In this document: positions 49,415 through 60,800 of the stretch, piece after piece | How positions within the stretch are numbered: position 1 is the stretch's first letter | How the letters are laid out: the number at the start of each line of letters is the position of its first letter | Assembly: GCF_000003815.2 (NCBI RefSeq) | Contig: NC_049991.1 | Location: 17,251,083 to 17,315,082, forward strand | Source: Branchiostoma floridae | Taxonomy: Eukaryota > Chordata > Leptocardii > Amphioxiformes > Branchiostomatidae | Direction: 5' to 3' | Length of the DNA: 64,000 bases | Made by a program: the position numbers and the translations under genes | Notes under the pieces: generated by a model | Seen by the model: the letters and a program-made list of their open reading frames with translations, nothing else | What the model was told of the DNA's origin: nothing | The model's database searches: none

Positions 49415-52400
49415 CTTTGTGAAGGATGATAAACAAGTACCTTTTGATGGTCTGTTTTGTTTATACATAAGAAAAAATTGGTATGGCCACTATTCTCTTA
49501 AAAGTTAGATGGCTAGAATTTTTGTTGTCACTGCGTTGTTCCTTAACTAGCATTGGTTGAATGTTTGAACAAGCACCTTTGCCAGAAAGATCTCAGGTAG
49601 GTCTTATTCAAGTCGTTAAAATGACTTACCAGATATTCGTCGCCCACCCCTTCCAGCAGTGTACGCGTGCAGCATATCTACAAAGGTAAAACATGGCTTA
49701 GATTAACATCAAGAATGTCTTGGGAGAAAATGACTGTTTTGTTACAGGTTGTTTAGCTTCACATTCAGGCATAGCAGTGTTTTTTTGTATTTGCAATACA
49801 TTTGTTGAAGAGATTCATCAGTCACGTGTGTAAACATTGTTACAAGATAGCATGTGAACAGTGTGGGAGGTATATGTCGGGGAAACAGAAAGATCGTTAG
49901 GAGAACGGACAGCAGAGCATCAAAAGTCTATTGACAACAAGGATTGCAAATCTGCTTTGAGTCAACACCTACTCAAATCGCGCCACATTGTAACGACCAA
50001 ACCTATCTCTGACACTATTAAGATCATTGACCAAGAACCACGTAATGCACATAGGAAGGTTAAAGAAGCGGTCCACATACAGTTGGAAAGTGCGAAACTG
50101 AACCGGAACGATGGATGGGAGCTGCCCAAATCCTACTTACCTCTACTTCGCAAGGAGGCGGGGGTGAGGGGCAGAAGATCCACGCAAGTCTCGACCTAGT
50201 TCTCGCAACTCTCGCGAGAACTACTAGTAGGTCACTCCGTGATCATGATGGACTGACAGTCATCGAAAATTTGGAGGTATGTTTGCTTACCTGTCAAAAC
50301 TAGTCACTGTTTGATGAAAAATTCTATTTAATGCAATACATTTGATATGTAACATTAAAAAGAGAAGATGCTGTGTGAAGTTTTGCGACTATAATAGAGT
50401 TGAGTGGGATTTTCTTCAAGCAGCGAAGTTCGAATTTTGAATGGTTCGTGATACAAATCTGTTGGGTTACTCAATGAACTTTATTTTTTCAGTGCCGTTT
50501 TTAGGCCCCTTGTAGCAAATGCTTCGTTACGACGTCTAAGAAGATTTAGATTTGGTTGAAAAAATTCTGACTAAAAGCCTTATAGCGTTTGAGGGTATAT
50601 ATACTACCGCACCTGGATCAAGGCGTATCCTCCGAACAGGAAATGAGCTAAGACGATGACGACTGCCATAACGGCCTTGGAGATTTCGTCGAAGGTATGG
50701 GGGTAGACGGACGCCAGGGCGTTCTGGGCGACCATGAGACCTTGGAAGATCATGCAGAACAGTACGTACTTGTCCTGTACGAATAAAAAGTGTAACAAAA
50801 AGCATTAGAAGAGGTAGTGCTGGTAAAAATATATCAAGGTTTGGCAGAGGATTTATTCATAATTCAACACTACAAACATTTATTTAATAACCACAATAAG
50901 ACAGAATCATTAAATGTTCTTGGTGCTTTCCTTGAGTCGTGAAAGTATATTTAATACTGAAACGAATGAAAACGTTATGTAAATGTATACATTATTACTT
51001 ATACTTGAACAAATATCACAGTCTGATACCTAAACTTGTTTTCTGGAGTATTCTATGGAAAAGGTTACAGTTCTATCACTTACCAGAAGCGTGAGGTACG
51101 ATATCTTTGGAAGGTTCTGGGTCACCACGCTCTTGAAAGCGACCGAGGTAAGCAGGAGTGTGAGGGAGACATTGAGACGGGACCAAGGCTTGTCATGGGG
51201 CACGCAGAATGCAGTAAACGACAGCAACATGATCAAAAACTGTAATATGATAAAATGTATAACGTTATATAATAACTGTATTCCAAGACTCTATTGTAAA
51301 CAAAGTAAAAGAATGGTATACAAAATTGTATACTCAACAGGGCCATTATAAAAGATAGAGATACATGTAGATGAGGACGGAATGGCATCTGTTCTAAATC
51401 TTTTTCTATCTAAACTATTTGAAGGGTTTGCCTTCTTTTTCGTAAGCATTTGAAAATGATCAACCCCCTTTCTGTCTTATCTAAGGTCAGGAAGATGAAA
51501 GAAAATTTACCATTGACTTTCCGGCGTCCTCCGAGGCTGCTTTACGACGAAACAGGTAAGTTACTTTTTATGTTTGCATGTAAACAAATTACAAAAGGTG
51601 GCCAAACGCCATAAATGTGTAGAAAATTTACAGCTTGTAACTATTCAACCAAAGGTGTAGTTTTATGGAGAGAAACATAAAGTTAACGTTTGTTGAGGGA
51701 GTTTCCGTTGGGGAGGGGGTGCTGTATTGATGTCCCTATCTTTGTTATCTTTTTTGTTCAGAATGAAATTGAAATGTTCAGAATGAAATTGAAATGATCA
51801 GAATGAAATTGAAATGTTTAGAATGAAATTGAAATGTTCAGAATGAAATTGAAATGTTCAGAATGAAATTGAAATGTTGAATATCTATGAATAGTAATAG
51901 AATAATTCTTCAATCAGTGACTCTTGAAACACATTTTCGGTGTCTGCTCAGTCCACCTTGATCACGGAATACCCAAGTCTCGTGAGATCTCGAGACTTGC
52001 TTGAATCCCCCCCCCCCCCTCCGCTGCCTCCATGCGGAGTAGGGGGAGGTAGGACTTGAGCAGCACCCAGCCATCATTGCAGTTCACTAGACCATTCCAT
52101 GATCAACGTTATTTCAAGAGTCACTGATTGACGAGTTATTCTCCAAACTCGCTTATACGTGACTGATGAACCTCTGAAACATTTACTACCATACGTACCT
52201 CCACGAGAGCAATGTTCCAAACATAGAAACCCATTTTCCTCTGCACGTGCATGGTAATGTTGTACAGGGGGTACTGCCGCTGGGATGTTCCCTGGTCCAG
52301 AGCTGTGGCCCCGGGCTGACACAGGAGGTGCTTGTACACTTTCCACTGCTGCGAACCTGTCCGTAGATAATATCAGAAAGAAAAAAAGGAATCTTTGTTT

Positions 52401-54289
52401 ACACGACAAAAGTACAGCGACTTTCGTAAGGTCTATAACAACTACTTACAGTACAACTAAACAGACATACATGGATATCTATAGGTATAAATAAATCAAC
52501 ATATTGGGTCTAGCATGTCATTTACAGTATTGCGAAGCAACAACGTGCTGTAGAATGCATGGCATTGCAAGGGAAATTTAGCATGCTACGTGACGCTAGT
52601 TCACCTTTATCTGCGGGGTAACCTATATCCGTTGTTTTAAAAACAGGATATTTAGGGACATCAAATCAACTGACGGCGGTTTCAAACTTTTGAGATAAAA
52701 ATAACTTTGAAATATTCCAGATATGGAACTTCAGTAGACTTTATATCCCTAAATATACCCTGCTTTAAAAGCAACGGATATAGATTATACGGATAAAGAT
52801 GAAGTAGACTGCAGAAATGACTCACCAACAAAGTTGTCAGTCCTTATGGTGTCTTTGTGGGCCATGTTCTTCGCAAATTCCACTTGGGATGAGGGCCAGT
52901 TGGACATCAACCTTATTGTCAGGTTCTATATGTATGCACCCACATGCAAGAAGCAGCAAGAAGTAGATAGTTTCATTAATACGTAGTATTACAATGCTTA
53001 ATATGCATTCAGTAATGATTTTTATGTCGATTTACAAAGTATGTAGAATTTACCCTTGAACCTGACTTTGCGTCTTGATGTTAAATGATATGTAAGCTGA
53101 CTTTTTATCTCCTGTTTTGTAATTAATTTATTGAGTGAGGTGCCCTTGTGAATTTTATTATCTACACTTTTGTAACACACCAATAAAATTTAATATAAAT
53201 AAACTGAAACTGTGAAGTACCTGGTAGTCGAAAGGAAAGCTGCGAAGGTCCATCTTGTCCTTAAACGTTGCTTGAACCCTGTTGCTTATCATGACTATGG
53301 GCATACCATCTTCCTTCCTGATGATGAGGTCATATTTCCTCTCATGTTTGTCGACTTTTACAGCGTTAAACAGGTCAACGCGTGGGGCCCACTGGTCTTG
53401 CCACACGACTTCCTAAGTAGATGTAATCACACAATCATTAGTCTTACAAATACGAATAATCCATTGTGGAAAACTTTTAGCTAAGTGTAATGTGAAATAG
53501 GGCATGTTCAATGGGGGAGGGAGTAGTCAGGCCCACTTAAGATTTCTTAAGACGTCGTGAGATCGTCGTACGATTTGGATGTTATAGGCTTTTTAAGCAG
53601 TCTGTGACAGAACCAACTACCGACATGGATCCAAAACAGCATTTTGTTGAACTTTGCAGGAGACGTAGCATTGTCCTCCGAAATTAGTTAGCGATTAGTG
53701 CGACGATCGCACGATCTTTGTGACCGCGCCCTAACTTACCTCTCTACGCTTCTTTCCCTTCAGTTCCGGTTCCTCATACCAGACCCCAAACCACAAGTCT
53801 GCCGAAAACTCCTGTCTGACGGTGTCGATTTCCCCGAGTGTGATGATGCTCGGTCTGACAAGCACGCGAACCTGACAGAATGATAGAGAGAAACAGAGAA
53901 TGGTTTATGGAATCAAATAAACGCAGCAAAAACGGCTGAATTACAGTTTCTTACATTGGGCAAAATACATGTTTAAATACTTAGCATATTAAAAGCGTTA
54001 AGGTGATATGATGATAGTAAAGGATATGATAATCTAATTCTTTAAAATGTCTAAGACTTACTTTAAGTGTAAACCCTAAGTCAAGTTTCATACATTTTAT
54101 TTGCGGAGATGTTTTTCTATTCAAATTCGCATAAAGTGTCTACCACTTGAAATATTTTCAGCAAACCTTTCTGTTATCTGTCCTTTTTATGTGCCAAACC
54201 TCGTCCTTGCTTTTGCGCAGGTTGGTTTCCACTTTCGCCAGCAGCTTTACTGTTTCATTTAGGGAGTCCGTGGCCTCTTGTGTTGCCAT
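49267..54289 (-). CDS. Cys-less pentameric ligand-gated ion channel gene A (incomplete ends)
   Basis: Exons in transcript order: 54289-54167, 53871-53740, 53412-53221, 52925-52826, 52356-52199, 51239-51084, 50774-50613, 49677-49630, 49414-49267. Sizes match gene B exon by exon apart from the M3-M4 and last exons. The product has a ligand-binding domain (EIDTVRQEFSADLW, SFPFDYQ), M1 (GFYVWNIALVE plus FLIMLLSFTAFCV), M2 (RLNVSLTLLLTSVAFKSVVT), M3 and M4. No Cys-loop pair is present, and the M3-M4 link is about eight residues. The ATG at 54289 follows an acceptor directly, so an upstream exon exists. The end beyond 49267 is unknown. It should form a membrane channel; ligand and ion are unknown. 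Confidence 0.85.
49630..49677 (-). CDS. Exon: channel A, post-M4 16-residue exon
   Basis: It encodes ICCTRTLLEGVGDEYL between TTTGTAG and GTAAGT. It has the same length and phase as the gene B exon IRGTNKRLGQADKEYL but little identity beyond the EYL end. Confidence 0.75.
49840..50199 (+). mobile_element. Penelope-like element fragment with GIY-YIG nuclease
   Basis: The frame 49861-50199 reads VYVGETERSLGERTAEHQKS, then SALSQHLLKSRH, VKEAVHIQLESAKLNRNDGW and ELPKSYLPLL, the endonuclease end of Penelope-like retroelements. The preceding IACEQCGR is in another frame, so a one-base shift separates the two. It lies antisense in the intron of channel gene A. Confidence 0.85.
50613..50774 (-). CDS. 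Exon: channel A, M3 and M4
   Basis: It encodes DKYVLFCMIFQGLMVAQNAL (M3), a short link ASVYPHTFDE, and ISKAVMAVVIVLAHFLFGGY (M4), then ALIQ. Both helices sit in one exon because the cytoplasmic loop is almost absent. Confidence 0.92.
51084..51239 (-). CDS. Exon: channel A, M1 end and M2 pore helix
   Basis: It encodes FLIMLLSFTAFCVPHDKPWS, then RLNVSLTLLLTSVAFKSVVT and QNLPKISYLTLL, 52 residues in phase 0. Aligning Arg as 0' gives Asn at 2', Thr at 6' and Leu at 9', with Ser at -1'. Confidence 0.93.
51757..51872. repeat. Minisatellite, 20-bp unit AATGAAATTGAAATGTTCAG
   Basis: About six nearly exact tandem copies in an intron of channel gene A. Confidence 0.95.
52199..52356 (-). CDS. Exon: channel A, end of LBD and start of M1
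   Basis: It encodes QQWKVYKHLLCQPGATALDQ, then QRQYPLYNITMHVQRKMGFY and VWNIALVE. HVQRKMGFYVWNI is the usual pre-M1 to M1 passage. It has a single Cys and lacks the vicinal pair of loop C. 158 bases, phase 1 in and 0 out. Confidence 0.92.
52597..52809. mobile_element. Foldback MITE (TTCATCTTTGTCAGCGGGGTAACC family), copy 2
   Basis: The left arm has GTTCACCTTTATCTGCGGGG and CTATATCCGTTG, and the right arm is the inverted GCAACGGATATAGATTATAC plus GGATAAAGATGAA. The arms are about 60 bases each. It lies in the intron of channel gene A beside an exon. Confidence 0.85.
52826..52925 (-). CDS. Exon: channel A, late LBD
   Basis: It encodes NLTIRLMSNWPSSQVEFAKN, then MAHKDTIRTDNFV, 100 bases, phase 0 in and 1 out, the same as gene B. 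A MITE ends about 17 bases from its donor. Confidence 0.9.
53221..53412 (-). CDS. Exon: channel A, middle LBD
   Basis: It encodes VVWQDQWAPRVDLFNAVKVD, then MVISNRVQATF-type strands and DLRSFPFDYQ, 64 residues in phase 0. In Cys-loop receptors a Cys sits just before and after this FPFD segment; here neither is present. Confidence 0.93.
53740..53871 (-). CDS. Exon: channel A, first LBD strands
   Basis: It encodes VRVLVRPSIITLGEIDTVRQ, then EFSADLWFGVWYEEP and ELKGKKRRE, 44 residues in phase 0. IDTV-x-QEF-x-AD-x-W is the standard loop 2/beta 1 region of the family. Confidence 0.92.
54167..54289 (-). CDS. Exon: channel A, N-terminal helical segment
   Basis: It encodes MATQEATDSLNETVKLLAKV, then ETNLRKSKDEVWHIKR and TDNRK, 41 residues. 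The acceptor is TATAAACAG and the donor AAAG|GTTTGC. The Met directly after the acceptor may be the start, with a non-coding exon upstream, or an internal residue. Confidence 0.75.
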
Positions 54290-54522
54290 CTGTTTATAAA
54301 CGGAAAAGGAATTCATTAAAAAAAGACATAAAATGACATGCATGTTTTATTCGTCACGTTATAACTTATGGTCGTGGAATCATAAGAAAGCATTTTCATA
54401 ACCGTTTGTATTCTTAACATATAGAAATATATATTCCCATGCAGGGTCACAGAATATACAAATTTGAACAAACGAAACTGGGCTACTGCACGTGGCTAAT
54501 GCAAATATTGCTTAACTCGATA

Positions 54523-54740
54523 AATGGGAATCCCCACGGAAATGGGAATCCCCACGGAAATGGGAATCCCCACTAAAATTGGAATCCCCACGGAAATGGG
54601 AATCCCCACTAAAATGGGAATCCCCACGGAAATGGGAATCCCCACGAAAATGGGAATCCCCACGGAAATGGGAATCCCCACGGAAATGGGAATCCCCCCA
54701 CTAAAATGGAATACCCACGAAAATGGGAATACCCACTGCA
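54523..54740. repeat. Minisatellite, 18-bp unit GGGAATCCCCACGGAAAT
   Basis: About twelve copies with CGG/TAA variants. The in-frame unit gives artefactual GIPTEM and GIPISV peptide repeats on the two strands. It lies just upstream of the first visible exon of channel gene A. Confidence 0.95.
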
Positions 54741-56559
54741 ACAATGATAGCACACTAGCTTTAAAACATGTTAAAAACTATTTCCATTTCTCGTGCATAC
54801 CACAAACCAGAAGTTACAAAGCAACTAAGACGTCATATCATTTGTTTCAGTACGGCACGGCACAATGATTTTATTCTTGTTTAAGCACCCTGGAAAACCT
54901 TTTACACTTTACACTGGTTAAAGTGAAATACAAGAGGTTGAACACAATCCATAAGACGTGGCGTCAATCGGTAACAGTTGCAACCTATGTAAGTACAGTA
55001 TACAAACCTTCATTTGGATCTAGCATGCAAAAAGTTTTCAATACTATATGCCACTGAGTAAGTTGTAACATTAGAATACTACGTCTATTTGTTTTCAATT
55101 TACGGTATATACACTATTTGCTTATTTTGTAGCTTCTACGTAATTACGATTTGAATTGGTGTTGAAAACGTTTCATTCAATGGCTAAAACGTGATGCGTT
55201 CGCGGGTGTGTAGCCCAAACAATATATCACAGTATGGTACAAACCTTCAAGTTACCTTTTCCTCCAACGGCCAACGAGCTTTCGAACCACCTACCTCCCT
55301 GGGGACGTGTATACCGACTGAAGCATTTGGAAGATTTTGTTAAAAATGCTTTTATGCAAACATTACATCACGAAACCAGCGGAAAGTCCCAAGGGGAACT
55401 CCAGAGAAATGGAAATCCCCAAGACTAGAAAAGTCCCGTGTAAAGTTAACTCGATTGTCTAGCAGATCTTTGAGGACAGGTTTCTCTTTGAATTCCAAAC
55501 TTTTAAGATACACTTGCTTTCTTTCGACTTCATGAACATTAAAGAAAGCGTTGTGAACGACATCTTACACCTAAGTCTACTATTTTAATGATTTACCGTA
55601 GATTGAAATACAACATTATGCGAATAATGTATTGTTTGACAATCCTTTCCTCATAACATGTTTCCAAACTCTGGGCCCATAATGCCCCCACTTTAACGTG
55701 CATATAAAACCCTGAACCATAATAAGAAAACAAGAAGTAAATAGAGTAACTGATTGTGGGTAAAACAATGTACAAATATTGTTGTGGCTTTAATTTTTAG
55801 CTCGCTCGTAGTGCTAATCTAGACAACTTCGAAAACACAACTGAAAAATGTGCTTGGCACTCCTTGAGTAAAATCATTTCCACATGCCGAAGGTTTAAAA
55901 CTGCATACCGGAAATATGTTTAATTTTTTGACATCCACAAAATTAGCATGGTACTAGAGGTACAGTCAACAATCAATACACGGTACAGAAAGTGAAATAA
56001 AGACATATAAAAACAGGTGCAGCTCTGTCATATTTAGCATTAGTTTCAGAAGCAACTGATCTGAGACTATCGGTGTACAAAACATCATTGATGTTGACTC
56101 TGTCTGAATATAAGTATGTACAATTGTTACGTAACGGATCTACTAAAATCGCTGACTCAGAGGTAAATATACATTTCCAGATGGCCACGTGTACTCCAAG
56201 ATTGACAAATTCACAAATCACTGATAAAACGACGTTGCATTCCTTCATATTGCAGCAGAATCCATAATGTCCCTCTTGATCTGGCAAGTCATCATGATAC
56301 AATATTAAATTATTAAATCGTGATCAAATGTAAATACACGTATACGATACAGATAGTAACTGATGGGACAATTAATGCCGTATTTTCTTTGTGTTTGCTC
56401 GATTTTTTTTAAAGTGAGAGTTGCTTTAAAACTTCATACATATCGAGGAATGTTCGTCGATACAATAACAGGAAAACATGCAATTAGATGTGTTGTAAGA
56501 ATCTTTCGACTCTTTTTCTTTACTTTATTTCTTTAAAATTTATATCTCCGTTTAGACAA
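54741..56559. other. Region between the two channel genes
   Basis: No exon is recognised. The 5' non-coding exon of gene A and the last exon of gene B could lie between 54741 and 57652. Near 55400 two GGGAACTCCAGAGAAATGGA-like words echo the 18-bp minisatellite. Confidence 0.45.
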
Positions 56560-57300
56560 GTTCGGATGTACTGAGAGGAGAGAAGTATCTGAAAGCAGCA
56601 TTTGTCGTTCAGACATGGTACTTGTTGGTTCTGCTTGGTTGCATATCTTGGACGGAACCCGGCAAGTTAGTAAGCGGTGCTACCTGAAAACAAGAAAAGA
56701 AGATAACATTTTATGTATGTGTCTCTTACGACGAAAAGTTCACCAGTCAATGATCCTCAAACATTACAATGTACAGATCAACCAACGACCAATCAATCAT
56801 TGGGTGAAACAGCTTACACGAAGTAGTGAAGCAAGGATCAACTCTGTCAGAGTGCGTTCTGTGAGCTATAGAGGGCAGGGAGAGGTAGAGGGAAAGAGTT
56901 AAAAAGATTCGATCTACATTGCTCTTCAAAATGATTAGATGGATGTGTTGAGAGGAGGGAGATAACTGAAAGCAGCATTTATTGTTCAGACGTAATACTT
57001 TTTGATCCTGCTATGTTGCATATCTGTACAGAACCCGGCAAGACAGTAATCTCTGCTGTCTGAAAACATGAAAATGAGAAAACATGCCATTATGTGTCTC
57101 TTAAATGAAAATAGATCACCCAACCACCAAGCCATCATTCACTGGGTGATATTGCTCAATATCTAAAGCACGTGAAGCAAAGGTATGGAACTCCGGTGCT
57201 ACTAGTACTTACATCAACACTGTGAAGATGCGTGTTGTGAACTAGAGGACCTTCCTATGGCTATAGAGGACAGGGAGAGATAGATAGAAAGAATCAAGAA
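56560..57300. repeat. Diverged tandem duplication of about 365 bases
   Basis: The copies at 56560-56930 and 56931-57300 share GAAAGCAGCATTT, GTTGCATATCT, GAACCCGGCAAG and, at the end, AGGGCAGGGAGAGGTAGA against AGGACAGGGAGAGATAGA. No reading frame is conserved between the copies. Confidence 0.78.
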
Positions 57301-57652
57301 CATTTGAACAACATGCTCTTCAAAATGTTGTGACAGATCAAGAAGTTTACAATAAAGATATAGATCTTCCTTCATCGAGTTTGTGCCGAGAAATGTGATT
57401 GAAAAGAGGGAAATCACATACAACGTGCAAATAGTAGGCAAGACAATGGTAAGCAAGACACTGGTGAGCAGACCATTCTATTAGCTATCATTAGTTCATC
57501 TACTGTATGGTCATACTAGTACATTAGATAACTTTTTCTGATACATGTTTAGACAGAATATGTAGCAGCAGAACACTAGGATTACTGCTAACGTTAAAGA
57601 AATGCATACATATCTGTAAGATCAATCTTTACACAGATTTGTGAACACTCAC

Positions 57653-57802
57653 TGCTTTAGCTTCGTCCATTTGCATCTGTGCGGAATTTTCTATCCCTGT
57701 CTGTTTATCCGAACCCTCGATCGCCTCGACCTCTTCATCGGTGAAACCTGATATGGTGCATTTCGTCCTTTTGTAGAATCGATCGATGTTTTCGCAGAGA
57801 TC
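57653..57802 (-). CDS. Exon: channel B, C-terminal tail
   Basis: It encodes DLCENIDRFYKRTKCTISGF, then TDEEVEAIEGSDKQTGIENS and AQMQMDEAKA, 50 residues in phase 0. It is hydrophilic and follows M4. Conserved with gene A in DLC-x2-I and GFTDE, so the tail is under constraint. Confidence 0.85.
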
Positions 57803-60800
57803 CTGTTTTTGCAGAGAAGAAGGAGACAAATTGCGTTAAACTTAACTGCTTTTAACAGAAAGTTTGTAGGTTATACCTTGCATAATTTAGTTCGCAACGG
57901 TCCATATGCATTTCGTTAATAGGGCCTTCACACTGAAATCGAATCAACAGGAATCAAGCAGAACCAGCCGGAATGAAGTAGTTACAAAATCCGTGCCACA
58001 TTCGGTGCCATTCCGAGTGGGTATTCCAAATGGGCCTTAAATCCCCTTCACACGAGAAGGAATGAGCCAGAATGTCGTCAGAATGAAAATCCTTTTCTAT
58101 TCCTGTGAATTCGTAGTGTATTCTAGACATTCCGACTACATTCCAGGTATTCTTTCGGCCACATTCTGGCAGGATTCGAGATGGCTTGCCGTTTTGGTTC
58201 TCCATCGAATGAGATAAGAATGTTTCGAATAATGTTGGAATACGGTAGAAAGCGGTCAGACTGCATTTAGAATAGTTAGAATACACTTAGAATCCACTAT
58301 GAATGCCATTCGATATTTCTCCACTTCGAATGCACCTCGACAGTTTTTACATGTCAAAAACTTTCAAGCCAGCCAAAAGAACGGGGACGAATATCTGGAA
58401 TGCAGTAAGAATGTTTAGAATACAGTACGAATTGCCAGGAATAGAAAAGAATTTTCATTCCGACGGCATTCCGGCTCATTTCGTGCTCTCGTGTGAAGGG
58501 GGCTTAAGGCATGTGCTTAATGATCATTAGGAGGCATGCTTGGTTTACGTCATTTACAAACTAAATCATCTAGGATGTTCAATATCGATGAGGTTTTGTT
58601 GGCAAAGTGGTCACAATGTCTCTAGGACAATTTGTACTTTCTTAATTAAAGATGTCTGAATCATTATCAATTGACGTTTAAAGTCTATCAGCAACTCAAT
58701 CTAGACATAATTATAAATGTCTTACCAGGTACTCCTTGTCTGCCTGTCCTAGCCTCTTGTTCGTGCCTCGTATCTACATGAAACAACAAACACAAACACA
58801 TTTTGAAAAGGTACCCAAGACTCTCTGTTCATCAAAAGTATAAGTGTTGTCTTGTCGCGGTGTAGCATGAACATCATATAGGATTCAGTTCATATTGCCT
58901 CAGCTGGAGAGAAGGGAATTAGCCATAGCAGTGGAAGGGCCGCGAGATGCTACAACTGTCCTGTGTTCAGATAGGAACTGGATAATCAAGTCTAGGTAGG
59001 AATCTAACAAATATACCTTCGATGAAGGTAAGACATCCAGGTAATAAGATACGCTAATATAAAATCAGGTAACCAAGCAACTGGATATGATTTTGGAAAC
59101 AGTCAGACGTTCCAGATAGCATCCACTACCTTTCGTCAGTGACATTTATGACCAGATCTGTTGCAGAGAAGGTTTTACCCCCAAACTATGATTTGATATA
59201 TAAAGGAAGTAAGAATAAACTCTAGATAGTGCAATAGGAACAAAGGTAGGACAAAGTCAAGACAAAGTTGATTCAAATGAGTCAATACTACCTTTATGAA
59301 CATAAGAACCCCGAAGACCAGGTGAGTGAAGAAGACGATGCCTGCCAGGACGGCCATGGAGATGACGTCGAACAGCCAGGCGTTGCTCATGATGGAGGCC
59401 AGGGCGTTCTGTACCGCCATCAGGCATTGGAAGATCATGCACAACAGCACGTACTTGTCCTGTGTGTTTTAAACGTTAACATTGCATAACATCAGCCATT
59501 GGAAGATCATACACAGCAGCACGTACTTGTCTTGTGGTTTAAACGTTAAAATTACATAACAAAAAACTAACATCAGGCATTGGAAGATCTAACCTTTATC
59601 GACGCAACTGGATATGATTTTTGTGTGTTTATTTTACCTACCAGCAGTGTGAGGTAAGAGATGGTTGGAAGACTCTGGGTCACCACGAACTTGAAGGCTA
59701 CAGACGTGAGCAGGAGGGTGAGGGTGACGCTCAGGCGGTCGGCGGGCTCGTCCGGCGGCACCGAGAACGCCGTGAAGGAGAGCGCCATGATCAGGAACTG
59801 GAAATACAATGTTCAATGGAAGTTATTGAACCAATGCCTACCGTGCAGCTGAAAGGAGGGAGTGGTAATGAAATGTGACCAACAGAAGTGGTAGCCTGCG
59901 TTCACAACCGCTTGTTCCTCTTATTTTTCTGGAAATTGTAAAGGTTAAGGTCTTTTGGGCTTTTTGATGTCGTACATACAGTGTGTCCAGGGTACGGCTT
60001 TAGAAGGGATAGGCCATTCCTTACCTTCCATTACCTTTTACCTCCCCAGTTGCAATCAATTTTACATCTGGTTTGATAGATGATCTTTTATAAAGTGCCG
60101 TTCCCAATAAAACATGGTATAAGCAGGGATGTCAGGATTTCTTGATTTCATGTCCGCTAGTCTAGCTAGTGGGCCATTCGGTGCCACTCTTTCTCCTAGT
60201 TACACAGAGGAAACATGATCAGCTTTGTAAAGTGAGGTTCACTTGGCATAACATTTGTAAAATACATATTTAATTAACGTTTTTATGAAGCCTCTGGCAG
60301 AGGTGACGTCCGCCATCTTGCTCACCATGATGAACGCGATGTTCCACACGTAGAACCCCATCTTCCTCTGCACATGCGCGGTAATGTCGTAGAGAGGGTA
60401 CCTCTGGTGTGACGTGGACTGGTGCTGGCCGGTGATGTGAGCCTTACACAGGAGGTGTCCGTACAGCTCCCACTCATGCGAGCCTGGGGAGACGGCAAGT
60501 TTTGTTTTCTCAATTTTACGTCGACGAAGGTTACACATCCAGGTAATAAGGTACGCCAAGAGTCAGTTATTCATGCAACTGGCTATGACTTTTCAAACGG
60601 TCAAACGTATCAGATTGTAGTGTCACTACTCCTTGACATTTATGAACGTTAGACATCCGGGTAAGTCATGATCAATACAATAGGAAAAGTGACTGTCCTT
60701 TGTAAAGCAAAGCTGGGTCAATGTACTAGTAAGAGAATTCTACGCGAAGTCCCCTTTCCAGTTTATGGTGGGGTTCTAGATCTGCTCGTAGATGGCCTCC

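Noticed and set aside
48926-49468. 180-residue minus-strand frame as one exon
   Set aside because: Its second half lies in a foldback element with poly-G and poly-C tracts; only the part to 49267 matches the paralogue.
49861-50199. Plus-strand frame as a host GIY-YIG nuclease gene
   Set aside because: It is a fragment in an antisense intron with a frame break and the typical Penelope-like ending.
54496-54868. GIPTEM/GIPISV repeat proteins on both strands
   Set aside because: An 18-bp minisatellite in frame; no gene context.
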